Shown one piece after another: positions 28,575 to 34,473 of a stretch of 34,473 bases of DNA (position 1 is its first letter; the number at the start of each line of letters is the position of its first letter). The position numbers were made by a program, and so were the translations under genes. The stretch comes from Pseudomonadota bacterium (lineage in GTDB: Bacteria > Pseudomonadota > Alphaproteobacteria > Rickettsiales > Midichloriaceae), in NCBI GenBank assembly GCA_018242185.1, contig JAFECK010000005.1:1-34473 (forward strand). Direction: 5' to 3'. The notes below the pieces were generated by a model. The model was given only the letters and a program-made list of their open reading frames with translations. It made no database searches and was not told the DNA's origin.

Positions 28575-28775
28575 ATGGCTAGGGCTAGTAAACAAGAGAA
28601 ATGGAGAGAGACTGTAAATGGTGCAGAAGCAGTCCAGGAGCAAAAAATAGAAGAAAGTGCGTTTATTGGAGATATTGACATCAACATGAGCTTTGAGATG
28701 CTAAGGCAGATGGAAGCAATGCATAAAGCATATCTACAGCAACAAGCTCTTAAATCTGCGCCAAAAGCGCAATAA
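28575..28775 (+). CDS. Small hypothetical protein (66 aa), third gene after rnj-hemC
   Basis: No family is recognised. AAGGAG lies 7 nt before the ATG and the gene follows hemC by 26 nt, so it is probably translated from the same message. The product is polar and mostly helical: a basic N-terminus (RASKQEKWRETVNG), an acidic middle (EESAFIGDIDINMS) and a Met/Gln-rich helix (FEMLRQMEAMHKAYLQQQAL). There are no cysteines, signal peptide or membrane segment. The good ribosome binding site and operon position support a real gene. Confidence 0.65.
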   Translation: MARASKQEKWRETVNGAEAVQEQKIEESAFIGDIDINMSFEMLRQMEAMHKAYLQQQALKSAPKAQ

Positions 28776-28805
28776 AAGCTGAGAAATTTCTAGACTAATG
28801 CTGAT

Positions 28806-28834
28806 TTGGTTTGCGCGATTGAATATATTATGTT
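28806..28834 (+). promoter_or_regulatory. Candidate promoter for the 570-residue protein gene
   Basis: TTGGTT, a 17-nt spacer and TATGTT. The start near 28842 would leave a leader of about 33 nt containing AGAGGTG before the ATG at 28875. Match quality is moderate. Confidence 0.4.
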
Positions 28835-28874
28835 AGTCTGGGGAGAGATGATGAATAATTAATAGAGGTGCGTT

Positions 28875-30587
28875 ATGGATTTTAGTCGTGATGATATTGG
28901 TGGTGGTGTATCATCAAAGGACAAGCAGCCGATAGATTATGAGAATGTTTATAGAAAATTCTACCTCGCTCATGATAGGAACCCTCCTAGTAATAGTAAT
29001 ATTACAGGATTTTTAGATGCAAACTTTGCACAATTACTCCAAGATGCGAAGGAAGAATTGCAGAGTATTACACCAGATGGTACGGCGGTTTCAAAACTTT
29101 TTTATTATAGCAACCATCAACCTTTTCAGCCTACCCCTATTGAAAAGCAGGTTGGCCAGGATGATATGCAGTGCCCTAACCCATCTGCAGTGATGTTGCT
29201 GCACCTTTTTTTCGCATCCGATACGTACAAGCCTAAAGCGTTTATGATTGGACAATGGCTTTCAGAAAACGTTACGGAAGGCGATCAAGGTCTACTAAAG
29301 GCAGTATTGGAGATAGGGGGCAAAATCCTTCATAAAAAGAGTAATCAAGAAATAGATCCTAATGAAGAAATATATAACTTAGCGCAAGCAGCAGTAACAC
29401 CGCAAAAGCCAGGTAAAACCTGGGCAGAGAAGGTGAGCGGCAACATGTTTAGCGCTGCAACCTACTTCAAAAAGGTGTATACAGTAACGGATGAGATTTT
29501 GAATTTACCGATAGAGAAATTAAAAAGAGTGAAGTTAGAAGAAATAGACATACACGAAGACGAGATGGAAGAAATAATTCTAGACGGGGATGGGCAAGAT
29601 GAGAGCGCCGAATCACAACCCCAAGAATATAATGAACCCACCATAGACCAGAGCTTGGGGGCTACTTTAAGAGCTATCGTGCGGGTGAGCAATAGTTATG
29701 CGCCGCAGGGCAGTAAGCTGGGTAAAAGTAAATCTGAAGATGCAATGGCTGATGAGTTAAAGAAAGCATTGCTGGAAAATATTATTGATGTTAAGATTGT
29801 CACCGCTATTAATGCGCTACCGCAAGATTTCAACAAAGAAATAGCAGCAGTACGGTCAAAACATAAGAAAGAATTTGCCCCATATTTTCATAGCGTTGCT
29901 TATTCGGATTCTCATCAGAGTGAGAGTATGCAAAAAGGAGATGGAACTGAAGTGCCAACCTTGGCTAACGCAATAAGCCTATACAATCTAGGTGCCAGAT
30001 TAGATAGAACCGACATGCAACAATATGGCATGCAAAATATTATTGCCACACGCGTTGTGTATATTGAGACAGTAGAGCTTTATGCAAAGCATCTGAAGAG
30101 CAATCCTCCAGCGGTAACTACTGAAGATGCTCTTACTTATGCTCAAGTAAAAGAGCACCTAAACGTGTGTAAAGCCCAGTTAGCAGCTCTGAGGGCCGCA
30201 ACTGCTGGCAGCCATATCAAGGCTGAAAGGGCTGTGGGCAGCGCTGCCGCTATACCTGGTGTCTTGATTGCAACCGGTGGAGGCGTAGCGCTTGCTACAA
30301 AAGAAGAAGCAGCCAAGGTGGCCTTAGAGGCGTTGAACGAAATGGCCAAAGGTAATCTTGCTCAGCTTGGCGAAGGGTTGGCGGCTGGTAATCCAGTACT
30401 TTGGGCACTGGTCAGTGGTATGTGCCTTGGAGCTATTGGGTTAGTGGTTGGTATATCCACCGGCGCCGAGGCAGCATCGCATTATAATAAGAAGCCGGAA
30501 GCTACTAAATATTTCTTGCAAAAGTTAAATGAGATTGAGACTGAGATTGAGAAAAAGCCAATAAAGACAAATGATCAATCATTCTAG
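28875..30587 (+). CDS. Hypothetical protein with two C-terminal membrane helices (570 aa)
   Basis: No family is recognised. The first 450 residues are soluble: a mixed domain to about 205, an acidic linker at 221-260 (LEEIDIHEDEMEEIILDGDG and following), and a helical region at about 262-450. Two hydrophobic, glycine-rich segments follow at about 455-476 and 506-529, separated by a 30-residue amphipathic stretch. A short charged tail (LNEIETEIEKKPIKTNDQSF) ends the protein. There is no signal peptide. AGAGGTG is 4 nt before the ATG. The layout matches the 436-residue protein at 8126-9436 although I see no clear sequence identity. It sits alone between the rnj-hemC operon and phaC, like an inserted accessory gene. 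A secreted membrane-inserting effector is one possibility. Confidence 0.8.
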   Translation: MDFSRDDIGGGVSSKDKQPIDYENVYRKFYLAHDRNPPSNSNITGFLDANFAQLLQDAKEELQSITPDGTAVSKLFYYSNHQPFQPTPIEKQVGQDDMQCPNPSAVMLLHLFFASDTYKPKAFMIGQWLSENVTEGDQGLLKAVLEIGGKILHKKSNQEIDPNEEIYNLAQAAVTPQKPGKTWAEKVSGNMFSAATYFKKVYTVTDEILNLPIEKLKRVKLEEIDIHEDEMEEIILDGDGQDESAESQPQEYNEPTIDQSLGATLRAIVRVSNSYAPQGSKLGKSKSEDAMADELKKALLENIIDVKIVTAINALPQDFNKEIAAVRSKHKKEFAPYFHSVAYSDSHQSESMQKGDGTEVPTLANAISLYNLGARLDRTDMQQYGMQNIIATRVVYIETVELYAKHLKSNPPAVTTEDALTYAQVKEHLNVCKAQLAALRAATAGSHIKAERAVGSAAAIPGVLIATGGGVALATKEEAAKVALEALNEMAKGNLAQLGEGLAAGNPVLWALVSGMCLGAIGLVVGISTGAEAASHYNKKPEATKYFLQKLNEIETEIEKKPIKTNDQSF

Positions 30588-30628
30588 GCAATGTTATTCA
30601 ATCATTTGCCAATGCCATGCGCTCAAAG

Positions 30629-30666
30629 CCATGATAATAAAATTTGCATCTAGCTTTATATCATGG
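30629..30666 (+). other. Inverted repeat overlapping the phaC promoter
   Basis: CCATGATAATAAA and TTTATATCATGG pair as a 12-bp stem with one bulged A around a 13-nt loop. It covers the -35 and spacer of the proposed phaC promoter, so it could be an operator. It could instead be the 3' hairpin of the upstream gene, although no T run follows. Confidence 0.4.
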
Positions 30667-30673
30667 TTACAAT
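30644..30673 (+). promoter_or_regulatory. Candidate phaC promoter
   Basis: TTGCAT (30644-30649), an 18-nt spacer, and TACAAT (30668-30673, five of six consensus positions). The predicted start near 30681 is just before the leader hairpin at 30686-30707. Confidence 0.45.
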
Positions 30674-30685
30674 GAGAGAATATGG

Positions 30686-30707
30686 ACTGCCTTTAGGGGA
30701 AGGCAGT
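30686..30707 (+). promoter_or_regulatory. Leader hairpin upstream of phaC
   Basis: ACTGCCTT/AAGGCAGT is a perfect 8-bp stem around TAGGGG, followed by TGTATTAC. It lies between the predicted phaC promoter and its Shine-Dalgarno (GGGGAGGG, about 30 nt later). If the promoter is right, this hairpin caps the 5' end of the mRNA. Otherwise it may be a weak terminator for the 570-residue protein gene. Confidence 0.45.
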
Positions 30708-30746
30708 TGTATTACATAGCAGAATACGCCAAGAGGGGAGGGCTAC

Positions 30747-32534
30747 ATGGAAAAACAATCATTTGAAGCGTTCGCGCCGCATATGCCGGATATCAGTAAG
30801 ATGACTAGCAATGTATTGAATGCGTACGCCAATTATCAAGCTGCCTTTAACGAGTTGCTGCATAAGGTGCAGCCAGGAGATGATGCACTGGAATCGCAAG
30901 CACATTTGCAAGAGCCTTTTTTCAAGGCTTGGCAAGAGATTGCGAGTAGTCCGGAGCAGTTATGGGAGCACGGAGTCAAGATGGCTAATGATTACTATAG
31001 CTTATGGCAAAATGTGCTAGAGCAGGCTGTCAACTCAGGTGTAGAGCCATTTGTCAAGCAAGATGGCAAGGATAGTCGTTTTCAGGATGAAGCCTGGGAA
31101 CGTTTACCTGCCTATAATTTCATCAAGCAGAGTTATTACCTGAATCAAAACTGGATTAATGACCTGCTTGCTAAGATTAAAACCCTAGACCCCAAGGAAA
31201 AACATAAGCTGACCTTTTATACTAAGCAACTTATCGATGCGCTATCACCAAGTAATTTTTTGGCGACAAATCCAGTGATATTGCGTCAGACCATCGAGAG
31301 TGATGCAGAAAACCTTGCCAAGGGTGCAAAAAATTTCCTTCATGATGTTAAGCAGTCTAAAGCTAGTCTCGCTATTTCTACGACGGATTTTAAAGCTTTT
31401 GAATTGGGTAAGAATATCGCGGTCACTCCAGGCAAGGTGGTTTATCAAAACGAGCTGATGCAGTTGATACAGTATTCACCTTTGACTGAAAAAGTACATA
31501 AAACACCATTAATCATGGTGCCAGCGTGGATCAATAAATATTACATCTTGGATTTGCAGGATAAAAATTCCTATGTTCGTTGGGCAGTGGAGCAGGGATT
31601 CACGGTGTTTATGGTGTCATGGAAAAATCCAGGAGCATCTTTAAGTAACAAGTCCTATGAAGACTACATGAAGGAGGGGCCGTTAGCAGCTATTGCTAAG
31701 GTTCAAGCGATCACCAAAGAGGCTAAGGTTAACTTACTTGGTTATTGTTTGGGTGGTACTTTAGTGGCGACCACTGCGGCATATTTAGCGGCTAAGAAGA
31801 AAGATTGGATTAATAGCTTAACTTTCCTGACCACGCTTGTGGACTTCACCGAATGCGGTGATGTTGGCGTGTTCATCGATGAGAAGCAGATAGAGATGTT
31901 AGAAAAACGCATGAGCAAGCGTGGGTATCTTGAAGGGTATGAAATGGCTGGTACCTTTAGTATGTTGCGAGCTAACGATATGATCTGGTCTTTCGTGGTC
32001 AACAACTATCTGATGGGTAAAGATCCATTCCCATTCGATATTCTATATTGGAATGCCGATTCTACAAGACTTCCACATGCTATGCACTCATATTACCTAC
32101 GCAACATGTACCAAAATAACCTCCTAGTTAAGCCTGATGGCATTACTGTGGATGGTGTGCCTATTGATTTGCGCAAGATCAAGTTACCGGCTTATATCTT
32201 AGCAACGAGAGATGATCATATTGCTCCATGGCATGCGGTGTTTAAGGCGATGGAGTTATACAAAGGCCAGCACCGCTTTGTCTTGAGTGCGTCTGGACAT
32301 GTAGCTGGGGTTGTGAACCATCCATCCAAGCAGAAGTATTGCTATTGGGTTAACGAGGGTGATGTCCATGATTATAACAAATGGTTCGCGCACAGTAAGC
32401 AATACCCGGGCTCTTGGTGGCTAGACTGGCATATGTGGATAGAAGGGCTTTCTGGAGAGTTGGTTCCAGGCCGTACTATTTCTGGCAAAGGCTTGGAAGA
32501 TGCGCCTGGTAGCTATGTAAAAGAGCGAGTTTAG
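30747..32534 (+). CDS. phaC: Class I poly(3-hydroxyalkanoate) synthase
   Basis: PhaC polymerises (R)-3-hydroxyacyl-CoA into polyhydroxyalkanoate storage granules. The 595-residue protein has the N-terminal PhaC domain and an alpha/beta-hydrolase core. The lipase-like box GYCLGG carries the catalytic cysteine C334, the acid is D490 in DDHIAPW, and the base is H518 in SGHVAGVVNHPSK. Length and spacing match class I. GGGGAGGG provides a strong Shine-Dalgarno. No phaA, phaB or phasin gene is adjacent, so monomer supply must come from elsewhere or from host-derived acyl-CoA. It ends with a 4-nt tail-to-tail overlap with the symporter gene. Confidence 0.95.
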   Translation: MEKQSFEAFAPHMPDISKMTSNVLNAYANYQAAFNELLHKVQPGDDALESQAHLQEPFFKAWQEIASSPEQLWEHGVKMANDYYSLWQNVLEQAVNSGVEPFVKQDGKDSRFQDEAWERLPAYNFIKQSYYLNQNWINDLLAKIKTLDPKEKHKLTFYTKQLIDALSPSNFLATNPVILRQTIESDAENLAKGAKNFLHDVKQSKASLAISTTDFKAFELGKNIAVTPGKVVYQNELMQLIQYSPLTEKVHKTPLIMVPAWINKYYILDLQDKNSYVRWAVEQGFTVFMVSWKNPGASLSNKSYEDYMKEGPLAAIAKVQAITKEAKVNLLGYCLGGTLVATTAAYLAAKKKDWINSLTFLTTLVDFTECGDVGVFIDEKQIEMLEKRMSKRGYLEGYEMAGTFSMLRANDMIWSFVVNNYLMGKDPFPFDILYWNADSTRLPHAMHSYYLRNMYQNNLLVKPDGITVDGVPIDLRKIKLPAYILATRDDHIAPWHAVFKAMELYKGQHRFVLSASGHVAGVVNHPSKQKYCYWVNEGDVHDYNKWFAHSKQYPGSWWLDWHMWIEGLSGELVPGRTISGKGLEDAPGSYVKERV

Positions 32535-34009
32535 TTAGATGCAGGTTGTAAGACCCTGTAACTACGCTTTTTCCGTTTCATAGATCGCCTGTCTAATAAC
32601 CCGTTCTTTATTTGATAATAGTGCATACCAAACAAGCCTGTAGCGCTGCCTACAAGGCCGTAAGACATACTGATAAGGTTGAATGTCCCTTGTAAGTAAG
32701 CTGCGAACATTGTGGCAATAATAGCGCCAGCTATAGAAGCGCAGAAAGATCTGCTATTTGTCCTAAAACCCAAAAATCCTACAGAAAGGGGGACTGACAT
32801 AATAGGGTCGTAAAAGTTGACCACTTGCCAGATGATATCCAGTATATTATCAGCGCGCAACGCTAAGATTATTGCAAATAATCCTATAAGCAAAGTTGCG
32901 AAACGAGCGACTGCAAGCTCGGTCTTTTGGCTTATCTTAGGCCAAATTGCTTTAACTATATCATGTGCACATATGACGCTGGTGGTGTTGAGCCAAGAAT
33001 CTGCCGTCGACATGATGACCGCAATTAGGCCTGTGATTACTATACCTTTAATGCCAATAGGCATGAGAACATTGATGAGCTCTAAAAATCCAGTGTTATG
33101 CATCGTATGGCCTGGTAGCACAGAAATTACCACAAATCCTAAAATACAAATCAGTACAGAAATAAAAATATCCAAAATGGTGACAACCTTCAATGCAGTG
33201 ACCAATTGTTTTCTATTTTTGGCCATTAAGAACCGCTGTATGAAAGGGCCATCATTGCTCTCAAGTAAGGAGTACATAACGCATCCTATCAACACCATAG
33301 TGCCATCAGTGGTAAAATTGATGTGGAGTTTATCAGCTGGGACACTGTTTTTTATACCCTCCCATTCGCCTACATAGTGATACCCTGCAGCGCATAAGTA
33401 AGGGATCGCTATGTATAGAATTAAGAACTGCAATACGTCAGTAGCGACAACAGCGCGCACACCACCTATGGCGGAGTAGGCGATTAGTATGCCCATGCCA
33501 ATAAGGATGCATTGTGATACCGGCATATCTGTGTAGTAGCTCAGTAAGTAGCCTAATGCACTTACCTGCGCTGCAATTGTTCCTACAGCTACTATAAGAA
33601 GCGCGATATTAGCTGCCCATTTACCCCAGGTGCCATAGAGTTTACCCATGATATCACTTTGACTAATACAGCCTTCAAATTGCTCGATGTTATTTGCAAA
33701 AATCCATATCTTTAAAGCCCAACCAAATGGTAACGCCAGTACTGACAAAGCAAAGAGCATGCCCATTTCTCTGATTTTCTCCAGAGCACCAAAGGTGAGG
33801 CCTGCGCCTAAGTGTGTGGCATAGATAGTCGAGATCAGAACGAATGTGGAAATACCGCCGCTACCTAAGGCGAAATCTCTTGTGGTTTTAATTTTGCCGG
33901 CTTTATACAGTCCAAATACTATGCAAAGCCCCATATATAGCGTTATAATAGCCAAATCTAAGCAAGTCAGTTTGCCGAAAGTTGTGGTTAAAAAACCAAA
34001 TCCTTCCAT
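32531..34009 (-). CDS. Sodium:solute symporter (SSS family, PutP-like)
   Basis: An integral inner-membrane transporter that couples solute uptake to sodium entry. The 492-residue protein has about 12-13 hydrophobic helices. SSS landmarks include TTRDFALGSGGIS after the first helix, TLGAGL-like THLGAGLTFGA, the signature YSAIGGVRAVVATDVLQFLIL, and AVIMSTADSWLNTTSVI in the eighth to ninth helix region, where the sodium-site serines lie. The substrate cannot be read from sequence; proline or pantothenate are common in the family. AGGAGG lies 5 nt before the ATG. The C-terminal end is basic (RRSMKRKKRSYR). Confidence 0.93.
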   Translation of the reverse strand: MEGFGFLTTTFGKLTCLDLAIITLYMGLCIVFGLYKAGKIKTTRDFALGSGGISTFVLISTIYATHLGAGLTFGALEKIREMGMLFALSVLALPFGWALKIWIFANNIEQFEGCISQSDIMGKLYGTWGKWAANIALLIVAVGTIAAQVSALGYLLSYYTDMPVSQCILIGMGILIAYSAIGGVRAVVATDVLQFLILYIAIPYLCAAGYHYVGEWEGIKNSVPADKLHINFTTDGTMVLIGCVMYSLLESNDGPFIQRFLMAKNRKQLVTALKVVTILDIFISVLICILGFVVISVLPGHTMHNTGFLELINVLMPIGIKGIVITGLIAVIMSTADSWLNTTSVICAHDIVKAIWPKISQKTELAVARFATLLIGLFAIILALRADNILDIIWQVVNFYDPIMSVPLSVGFLGFRTNSRSFCASIAGAIIATMFAAYLQGTFNLISMSYGLVGSATGLFGMHYYQIKNGLLDRRSMKRKKRSYRVLQPASN

Positions 34010-34051
34010 ACATCCTCCTATATTTTTGTAATAAATAATTAATTTAGGTGA

Positions 34052-34080
34052 AGCTTAGACTAAAAATTAGTAAGTAACAA
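34052..34080 (-). promoter_or_regulatory. Candidate symporter promoter
   Basis: On the minus strand, TTGTTA (34075-34080) and TAAGCT (34052-34057) are 17 nt apart, placing the start about 35 nt before the symporter ATG. Match quality is modest. The rest of 34010-34473 contains no gene I can support. Confidence 0.3.
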
Positions 34081-34403
34081 TATGAAATTTATGTAGTTTA
34101 TGTTAAAAAGCCATGATGGATATTATCATCTCCCCCCTTCCTGATTTTTCTTGCCTGGAGTACAGAACGCTATCATAACAAATTATATGGTAGCTAGCTA
34201 TGTATAGCCGATTTATCATGCAAGACGGCATCTCTCCCTTATATGAGGTGATCAACAAGAACACTACACACTTACGTCTTACAGCAAAAGAGCTGAACTA
34301 CATCCACAACACTCACCAACATCATCATAACCGCTATTTACCGCGGGTTCATGACGCCAATGCGTGCTTAATCACTCTTATAGTCAAGTTGTAACTGGAC
34401 CTG

Positions 34404-34432
34404 CCCGCCATAGCCTATATGGTGAAGGCGGG
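34404..34432. repeat. Palindromic hairpin near the window end
   Basis: CCCGCC (34404-34409) pairs with GGCGGG (34427-34432), and inside it CCATA pairs with TATGG (34408-34412 and 34418-34422). The two stems compete for two bases. It looks like a short palindromic repeat unit, but only one copy is visible here. Confidence 0.4.
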
Positions 34433-34473
34433 AACGAAGCGTCACGGGTTGAAGACGTAGCGCAGGAAGAGGA

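Noticed and set aside
34200..34394. 64-codon plus-strand frame near the window end
   Set aside because: No Shine-Dalgarno or promoter, and a His/Asn-rich product with no recognisable feature. It could be real but cannot be supported.

Overview
The window reads as a gene-dense stretch of an alphaproteobacterial chromosome, most likely from a host-associated member of the Rickettsiales or a related intracellular lineage. This is inferred from the mix of genes: compact housekeeping genes with 1-4 nt overlaps, a 2,073-residue ankyrin-repeat protein, an AmiD-like peptidoglycan amidase, a membrane J-protein of the Pam18/TIM14 kind, a stand-alone class I PHA synthase, an isolated flagellar ATPase gene (fliI), and several large proteins with no recognisable family but C-terminal membrane segments. 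The species cannot be fixed from the sequence. TGA is used as a stop and tryptophan is TGG, so the standard bacterial code applies.

Layout. 1-1.5 kb: an orphan HigA-like antitoxin and an isolated prepilin-like protein, both on the minus strand. 1.5-6.2 kb: a housekeeping block with mnmA (+), rsmA (-), rplM-rpsI (-), the RNase P RNA gene (+) and an amidase-acpS pair (-). The rplM and rnpB promoters diverge and appear to share one -35 hexamer. 6.2-15.7 kb: an accessory region of unrecognised proteins on the plus strand: a small two-helix ORF whose start lies in a palindromic repeat, a coiled-coil/multi-helix protein, a soluble protein with two C-terminal helices, and the giant ankyrin protein with four C-terminal helices. 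Two of these genes have extended -10 promoters close to consensus.

15.8-24.4 kb: ybeY (-), a second palindromic repeat, tRNA-Gln(UUG), gyrB and an MscS channel (+), a tight minus-strand cluster rluC-like / J-domain protein / BON lipoprotein / tsaB, and fliI (+) diverging from it. 24.4-24.8 kb is a roughly 470-nt gap holding two possible tiny ORFs, a near-perfect palindrome and the mreB promoter. 24.8-34.5 kb: mreB, then RNase J-hemC-small ORF as a likely operon, another large unknown protein with two C-terminal helices, phaC with leader hairpins, and a sodium:solute symporter (-) converging on phaC.

The most unusual content is the set of unrecognised proteins at 7,025-15,747 and 28,875-30,587. 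They share a layout (large soluble N-terminal part, hydrophobic hairpin or helix cluster near the C-terminus, no signal peptide). They could be secreted host-membrane effectors, but nothing in the window proves secretion.
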